Shown here: piece after piece, positions 59,842 to 64,000 of the stretch
Position numbering within the stretch: position 1 is the first letter of the stretch
How the letters are laid out: every line of letters begins with the position of its first letter
NCBI RefSeq assembly: GCF_900129245.1
Contig: NZ_FQUT01000001.1
Coordinates: 620,001-684,000 of the forward strand
Length of the DNA: 64,000 nucleotides
Direction: 5' to 3'
Source: Chryseobacterium arachidis
GTDB taxonomy: Bacteria; Bacteroidota; Bacteroidia; Flavobacteriales; Weeksellaceae
Translations under genes and position numbers: made by a program
The notes under the pieces: model-generated
What the model was told of the DNA's origin: nothing
Seen by the model: the letters and a program-made list of their open reading frames with translations, nothing else
Database searches by the model: none

Positions 59842-61077
59842 ATGGAAAACTCGAGGAAAAAGGCAGCCATTGGCTTTATATTTATTACACTTTTAATAGA
59901 TGTTATAGGGTTGGGAATCATTATTCCTGTTATTCCGAAGCTTATTGAGGAACTGATTCACGGAAGTGTAAAAGAAGCTGCAAAATACGGCGGATGGCTA
60001 AGTTTTGCCTATGCATTTACCCAGTTTGTTTTTTCTCCGGTTATTGGAAACTTAAGTGATAAATACGGAAGAAGGCCCATCATTCTCATTTCTCTTTTCG
60101 GGTTTGCCGTAGATTATATTTTCCTTGCTTTGGCACCGTCCATCTGGCTTTTATTTGTCGGAAGAATTATTGCGGGAATCACTGGGGCAAGCTTTACCAC
60201 GGCGAGCGCTTATATTGCCGATATTTCTACGGATCAGGATAGGGCAAAAAATTTTGGTTTAATTGGAGCTGCATTCGGGTTAGGGTTTATCATTGGTCCT
60301 TTAATGGGAGGAGCTTTAGGACATTTCGGCCCGAGAGTACCTTTTTATGCGGCGGCGGTATTGTGTCTTTTAAACTTCCTTTACGGCTATTTTATTCTTC
60401 CTGAAAGTTTAGACAAAGATAAAAGAAGAGCTTTCGACTGGAAAAGAGCCAATCCCATTGGTTCACTCAGGTTTTTACTAAAACATCCTGAGCTTTCAGG
60501 TTTGGTGGTGACGCTTTTTTTAGTTTATATTGCAGGTCACGCTGTACAAAGTAACTGGAGTTATTTTACGATCGGTGAATTTAAATGGACAGAATTTACG
60601 GTGGGTGTTTCTTTAGGCGTGGTAGGACTGTTGGTAGCTTTGGTGCAGGGCGTTCTTATCCGATGGACAACCCCGAGGTTGGGTGAATACAAAAGTATCT
60701 ATGTCGGATTAGGAATGTACGCGATAGGGATGCTGTTGTTTTCCTTTGCTACAGAAGGGTGGATGATGTTTGCCATCCTGATTCCTTATTGTCTTGGCGG
60801 TATTTGCGGGCCGTCTCTTCAGTCGGTGATTACAAAAAATGTAGCTCCCAACGAACAAGGAGAGCTGCAGGGTGCACTTACCAGTTTAATGAGTATTACT
60901 GCAACCATAGGACCTCCTTTAATGGCGAGTCTCTATTATCAGTTCAGTAAAGATGATGCATCTTTCAGGTTTCCGGGAATGCCTTTCTTTCTGGCATTTG
61001 TCCTCATGACCATTGGTGTTGTTATTATTTATCTGAATTTTAAAAATAAAAGCGTAAAAAAGGATATTACAGAATAA
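59842..61077 (+). CDS. TCR/Tet-family MFS efflux transporter
   Basis: 411 residues with 12 membrane segments. MFS motif A is [16 protein letters not shown] (about 70-85), and the N-terminal [20 protein letters not shown] is the signature of the TCR/Tet group. The transporters of this group export tetracycline or other drugs by proton antiport; from chromosomal Bacteroidota such genes are often of unproven drug range. It stands alone, with its own terminator and no tetR-like regulator beside it, which differs from typical mobile tet genes. Confidence 0.92.
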   Translation: MENSRKKAAIGFIFITLLIDVIGLGIIIPVIPKLIEELIHGSVKEAAKYGGWLSFAYAFTQFVFSPVIGNLSDKYGRRPIILISLFGFAVDYIFLALAPSIWLLFVGRIIAGITGASFTTASAYIADISTDQDRAKNFGLIGAAFGLGFIIGPLMGGALGHFGPRVPFYAAAVLCLLNFLYGYFILPESLDKDKRRAFDWKRANPIGSLRFLLKHPELSGLVVTLFLVYIAGHAVQSNWSYFTIGEFKWTEFTVGVSLGVVGLLVALVQGVLIRWTTPRLGEYKSIYVGLGMYAIGMLLFSFATEGWMMFAILIPYCLGGICGPSLQSVITKNVAPNEQGELQGALTSLMSITATIGPPLMASLYYQFSKDDASFRFPGMPFFLAFVLMTIGVVIIYLNFKNKSVKKDITE

Positions 61078-61082
61078 AAATC

Positions 61083-61112
61083 AAACGGAGAATCAGAATC
61101 GATTCTCCGTTT
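61083..61112 (+). terminator. Terminator after the Tet-type pump
   Basis: AAACGGAGAATC / GATTCTCCGTTT (perfect 12-bp stem, 61083-61094 with 61101-61112). Confidence 0.9.
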
Positions 61113-61364
61113 TGGTTGGAAATATAATGTTTGAAAGAATATATTGCCTATGTTTTTCAATATTTAAATTTAAGAAAAAGTTATATTTAAGTCAATTTAA
61201 TGTGAATTAAATAATTGTTAACTGTTTTGTATTTTTATATTAAGCGATCTTTTTTGCAGTAATTTTTCATATTCAAATCTTTATCAGTCTTTCAGGATCT
61301 TAAAATTTTTTTAAAATATACTACAGATGTAATATATATCTATAATCTTTTGTAATTTTACCAG

Positions 61365-61700
61365 ATGGAATTAAGCATTGGAGAAATGGCACTCATTGCC
61401 GTAGCAATAGTGGTCTTATTCGGCCCTGATAAACTTCCTCAGATTGCACGTGACTTAGGAGCAGGTGTAAGGAAGATGCGTGGCGCAGTGGAAGATATAA
61501 AAACCGAGATCATGAAGGAAACGGATAATCCTGTTTCTGAAATTAAGCGTGAAATCGAGAAAGTAAAAGATGCTGCAAAAGATTTTAATCCGGTGAAAGA
61601 TATCCAGAAAGATATTCTTACAGAGCCTCAGGCATCCAATGAACCTCCAAAACCAAAGCCTTCTGAAGATGAAACTTATGAAGGGCCAGTAAGCAGATAA
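61365..61700 (+). CDS. tatA: Twin-arginine translocase subunit TatA/TatE family
   Basis: 111 residues. One membrane helix at the N-terminus (about 4-19: IGEMALIAVAIVVLFG) followed by the conserved FGPDKLPQIARDLG hinge and amphipathic helix (about 19-45), then a long acidic/Pro-rich tail. This is the TatA/TatB pattern; the long charged tail leans towards TatB, and the name TatA/TatE is the cautious one. It should export folded proteins together with a TatC coded elsewhere. It is the first of a tight operon: the PAP2 gene starts one base after its stop. Confidence 0.92.
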   Translation: MELSIGEMALIAVAIVVLFGPDKLPQIARDLGAGVRKMRGAVEDIKTEIMKETDNPVSEIKREIEKVKDAAKDFNPVKDIQKDILTEPQASNEPPKPKPSEDETYEGPVSR

Positions 61701-61701
61701 T

Positions 61702-62265
61702 ATGGAGGAAATTATTCAGGAAGATAAAAAGGTTTTTTTGTTTCTCAATAATTTGGGAGACTCTTCTTTTGACCAGTTTTGGATGCTGATTTCCAGTACC
61801 TGGATTTGGGTACCGCTTTATATTATTTTTTGTTATTTCTTGTACAAAAATTATAAGCTGAGATCTTTAGCTTTTATTTTAATATTTGTTGCCATCGGAG
61901 TGACGGTTTCTGATCAGCTGGCAGGTGTTTTCAAGCACGGTGTGGAAAGACTAAGACCTTGCCACGATGCTACTTTACAAAGCCACATGAGGATTGTAAA
62001 ATGTGGCGGGAAGTTTGGGTTTTATTCTGCACATGCGTCCAATACATTCTTTCTGGCGGCTTATTTAACTGTTTTACTGAGAAAGAAAATGCGCTGGTTG
62101 CCGTATGCCATATTTGTATGGGCAGCAGTGGTTTCTTATAGCCGTATATATTTAGGAGTGCATTTCCCGGTAGATATTTTGGTGGGGGCGTTTGTTGGTA
62201 CTTTATTGGGAGTGATTTTTAGTGCACTCGCTACAAAAGTCATCAACAAACAAAATATATCATGA
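61702..62265 (+). CDS. PAP2-type membrane phosphatase
   Basis: 187 residues with five or six membrane segments. The three phosphatase motifs are KHGVERLRPCHD (K..RP, about 78-89), YSAHASNT (SAH with His111, about 108-115) and SRIYLGVHFPVDI (R and His154, about 147-159). Such enzymes dephosphorylate lipid phosphates like undecaprenyl-PP or phosphatidic acid. It begins one base after the tatA stop and overlaps the TPR gene start by 4 bases, so the genes are translated together. The lipid substrate is unknown. Confidence 0.93.
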   Translation: MEEIIQEDKKVFLFLNNLGDSSFDQFWMLISSTWIWVPLYIIFCYFLYKNYKLRSLAFILIFVAIGVTVSDQLAGVFKHGVERLRPCHDATLQSHMRIVKCGGKFGFYSAHASNTFFLAAYLTVLLRKKMRWLPYAIFVWAAVVSYSRIYLGVHFPVDILVGAFVGTLLGVIFSALATKVINKQNIS

Positions 62266-63077
62266 AAAAACATTTACTTATTCTACTTTCGGTAGTTTCT
62301 TTTTTTAATGTGTACGCACAGGACAAAAAAATTGCTGAAGAATGCTTCCAGAAAGGAGATTACAACTGTGCCGAAGAGCAATATTCAAAATTGGCACAAA
62401 AAGAAACGATTCATAAATTCCAGTCGGATTATTATAATTATCTGGGCACGGCTCAGAGAAGATTAGGCAAAACCACACTGGCGATTAAATCTTACGAAGC
62501 TGCATTAAAGGCAAATCCTTTATCGATACCAGTTTATGTAAATTTAGGGTCTATTCATAGCCAGAAAGGAAACAAACAGGCAGCTATGGATTACCTTAAT
62601 AAAGGGCTTCGTATTGATCCCGAAAATGCAGATCTTTATCTCACACGGGCTAAAGTGTATGAAAATTCGGATAAAAAGGATCTCGCCGAAAAAGATTTAA
62701 AACAAATTCTGACATTTGCTCCGGATAATATTTTTGCAAGAACAAGGCTGGCAAATCTTAAGAAAAATAACGGGGATGTTGAAGGTGCCTTAAAAGATTA
62801 TAACCAGTTGATTTCCGAAAAACCGGAATCTTTATTATACAGTGGAAGAAGCGATGTGTATGTAAAGCTGAAAAAATATAAGGAAGCATTGGCAGATGTG
62901 AACAAAGCCATTTCTGTCGACCCGAAATTTGCCCAGGCTTATATAAGCAAAGCGATCATTCTATTGGAAACAGCAAAACCGAAAGAAGCCTGTGCCAGTT
63001 TAGACAAAGCGGTGAGTTTAGGCTACGAAAAATCTGCATTGGCTGAATATTATGCTAAATGTGAAATAAAAAAATAA
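62262..63077 (+). CDS. Secreted TPR-repeat protein
   Basis: 271 residues with a signal peptide (cut after about YAQ, residue 20). It is built of about seven TPR units running the whole length, for example YYNYLGTAQRRLGKTTLAIKSYEAALKANP, PVYVNLGSIHSQKGNKQAAMDYLNKGLRIDP and AQAYISKAIILLETAKPKEACASLDKAVSLG. A protein-interaction scaffold in the periplasm. It overlaps the PAP2 gene by ATGA and precedes a small secreted protein by 13 bases. Confidence 0.92.
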   Translation: MKKHLLILLSVVSFFNVYAQDKKIAEECFQKGDYNCAEEQYSKLAQKETIHKFQSDYYNYLGTAQRRLGKTTLAIKSYEAALKANPLSIPVYVNLGSIHSQKGNKQAAMDYLNKGLRIDPENADLYLTRAKVYENSDKKDLAEKDLKQILTFAPDNIFARTRLANLKKNNGDVEGALKDYNQLISEKPESLLYSGRSDVYVKLKKYKEALADVNKAISVDPKFAQAYISKAIILLETAKPKEACASLDKAVSLGYEKSALAEYYAKCEIKK

Positions 63078-63090
63078 ATATAACCAACAA

Positions 63091-63402
63091 ATGAAACTAC
63101 AAAATCTTAGACAATTGGCGACTGCCATTTTAATTTTCGGAATTTCTGTTACAGCTCATGCCCAGCAATCGGAAGTACAGACTGAAAGAAATTCTCTTCT
63201 GGAAGCTGCTTTAAAAAGATCTGAAGAACCAACATCAAAATCTGTTTTCTTCATCAACAAAACTCAAAGTGATATAGAAACGGTAAAGAATATTCCTTCA
63301 AAAAATGTAAAATCTGTAAAAGTTCTTATCGGTGACAATGTTAAGAAAAAATTCAGAGAGAAAGGTATTAATCAACTGGTTATGGTAACAACAAAAGATT
63401 AA
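63091..63402 (+). CDS. Small secreted protein of unknown function
   Basis: 103 residues with a signal peptide (cut after THAHAQ-like end, about residue 25). The mature part has a helical segment (LLEAALKRSEEPTS) and then KSVFFINKTQSDIETVKNIPSKNVKSVKVLIGDNVKKKFREKGINQLVMVTTKD. The pattern of 'x-x-KNVKSV-VL-G--A--F--KG--GV--ITTK' is like the TonB-plug-derived 'pilot' fragments found in Bacteroidota, but this is a loose likeness. It is the last of the tatA-PAP2-TPR run. Confidence 0.7.
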   Translation: MKLQNLRQLATAILIFGISVTAHAQQSEVQTERNSLLEAALKRSEEPTSKSVFFINKTQSDIETVKNIPSKNVKSVKVLIGDNVKKKFREKGINQLVMVTTKD

Positions 63403-63432
63403 CTGTTATCAGAATAAAAAATTAAATAATTC

Positions 63433-63888
63433 ATGCTGAACATCGTTCTTGTAGAACCGGAGATCCCAAACAATACGGGCAATATCGGAAGATTATGTGT
63501 AGGAACAGAAAGCAGACTGCACCTTATTCATCCGTTTGGATTTGTGATTAATGATAAAAATTTAAAGCGTTCAGGCTTGGATTATTGGGTTCATCTTGAT
63601 GTCACCGAGTATGAAAATGTAGACGAATGGATGGAAGTAATTCCCGATCTTTCCCGCGTTTTCCTTATGAGTTCACATGCCGAGAAATCCTATCTGGAAA
63701 CCGATTTTCAGGATGGCGACTGGCTTGTTTTCGGGAAAGAGAGTGTTGGCTTGAGTAAAGATGTTCTGGATCGTTTTGAAAATCATTTAACGATTCCTAT
63801 GTCTAAACTCATACGAAGCTTTAATATTGCGAATTCCGTTGCTTTCGTGGTGGGTGAAGCAAAGAGGCAGATTAATTTAAAAAAATAA
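63433..63888 (+). CDS. trmL: tRNA (cytidine/uridine-34-2'-O)-methyltransferase
   Basis: 151 residues, a minimal SPOUT methyltransferase. It starts MLNIVLVEPEIPNNTGNIGRLC (the VxPxIPxNTGNxxR motif), then FGKESVGLSKDVL (SAM-knot loop, FG-E--GL) and PMSKLIRSFNIANSVAFVVGEAKRQ (the N-x-x-x-A motif of the knot). It methylates the wobble ribose of leucine tRNAs. Complete. The rlmH gene ends just past it on the other strand. Confidence 0.94.
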   Translation: MLNIVLVEPEIPNNTGNIGRLCVGTESRLHLIHPFGFVINDKNLKRSGLDYWVHLDVTEYENVDEWMEVIPDLSRVFLMSSHAEKSYLETDFQDGDWLVFGKESVGLSKDVLDRFENHLTIPMSKLIRSFNIANSVAFVVGEAKRQINLKK

Positions 63889-63901
63889 TGTTACTGAATA
63901 T

Positions 63902-64000
63902 TTAGTCGTTATGATAAGGTTTTCCCTGTAAAATCTGATCGGCACGATATATCTGTTCTACGATAAATAACCGGATCATCTGGTGCGTAAATGTCATTTT
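63902..64000 (-). CDS. rlmH: 23S rRNA (pseudouridine-1915-N3)-methyltransferase, 3' end only
   Basis: Only the last 33 codons including the stop are in the window; the rest lies beyond 64000. They read [20 protein letters not shown] and then [11 protein letters not shown], which is the conserved RlmH C-terminus (HQ--R----EQIYRA--I--G-PYH). RlmH is the SPOUT enzyme that methylates pseudouridine 1915 of 23S rRNA. It is convergent with trmL, another SPOUT enzyme. Confidence 0.9.
   Translation of the reverse strand, partial: KMTFTHQMIRLFIVEQIYRADQILQGKPYHND

Noticed and set aside
59842..61077. Acquired tetracycline resistance gene
   Set aside because: The protein is in the TCR/Tet group, but no tetR partner, mobile element or composition shift is seen; called only as an efflux transporter.

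Overview
The window looks like the chromosome of a Chryseobacterium-like member of the Flavobacteriales (Bacteroidota). Signs of this are: AT-rich DNA; flavobacterial -7 promoter elements (TAnnTTTG); a SusD/SusE starch-binding pair; two secreted proteins with C-terminal sorting tails of the type IX secretion type (Por secretion); a fused SecDF; many Bacteroidota-type lipoproteins; and a short Cys-rich 'bacteriocin-like' peptide with a leader that I associate with Chryseobacterium. The genus is inferred from recalled protein resemblance, not from a search.

Region by region. 1-9.8 kb is a starch/maltodextrin utilisation locus: SusD (5' end cut off by the window), SusE-like lipoprotein, GH97 alpha-glucosidase (SusB-like), an SBF-type transporter, GH13 SusA-like amylase, an NTF2-like secreted protein and an SLC45/GPH-type sugar MFS permease. 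Glycan would be bound and imported at the outer membrane, cut in the periplasm and pumped through the inner membrane. 9.8-12.1 kb has a Cys-pair hypothetical, a pirin and an FMN reductase. 12.1-19.1 kb is a purine cluster, purM-purN-purH-purD-guaA. Its intergenic gaps are filled with hairpin-forming dispersed repeats and with one tiny transcription unit. 19.1-22.3 kb has three small hypotheticals, a GNAT-nitrilase fusion and the small Cys-rich peptide gene. 22.3-26.1 kb carries more repeats, an ABC1/UbiB kinase and a DEAD-box helicase. 26.1-28.9 kb is a leftward block of small lipoproteins, a TPR protein and an SGNH hydrolase, divided by terminators. 29-32.3 kb has an iron-type alcohol dehydrogenase, an HxlR regulator and a divergent dihydrolipoyl dehydrogenase sharing a palindromic control region. 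32.3-34.2 kb has small hypotheticals, one of them split by a frameshift at a U UUU UUA heptamer. 34.3-43.5 kb has PEP carboxylase, an esterase, a type-IX-secreted subtilase and a sugar-nucleotide cluster (DegT aminotransferase, membrane protein, GalE, cytidylyltransferase). 43.5-49.5 kb, leftward, has a TonB-type receptor, MltG, DapF, an Asn/Gly/Phe-rich lipoprotein and PnuC. 49.6-64 kb has an amino acid permease, a sialate-O-acetylesterase-like protein, HemN, a PQQ-type sugar dehydrogenase, SecDF, a Tet-type efflux pump, a TatA-PAP2-TPR operon, TrmL and the 3' end of RlmH.

The gene content is mostly ordinary core metabolism plus one polysaccharide utilisation locus. The less ordinary signals are the small Cys-rich peptide, the slippery-site split gene, the HxlR operator pair, several families of structured intergenic repeats in which both stem arms change together, a low-complexity FR-repeat lipoprotein, and a tiny promoter-ORF-terminator unit ahead of purM. 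No rRNA, tRNA, CRISPR array, integrase or transposase was seen. Coordinates of short non-coding sites were counted by hand and may be off by one or two bases.
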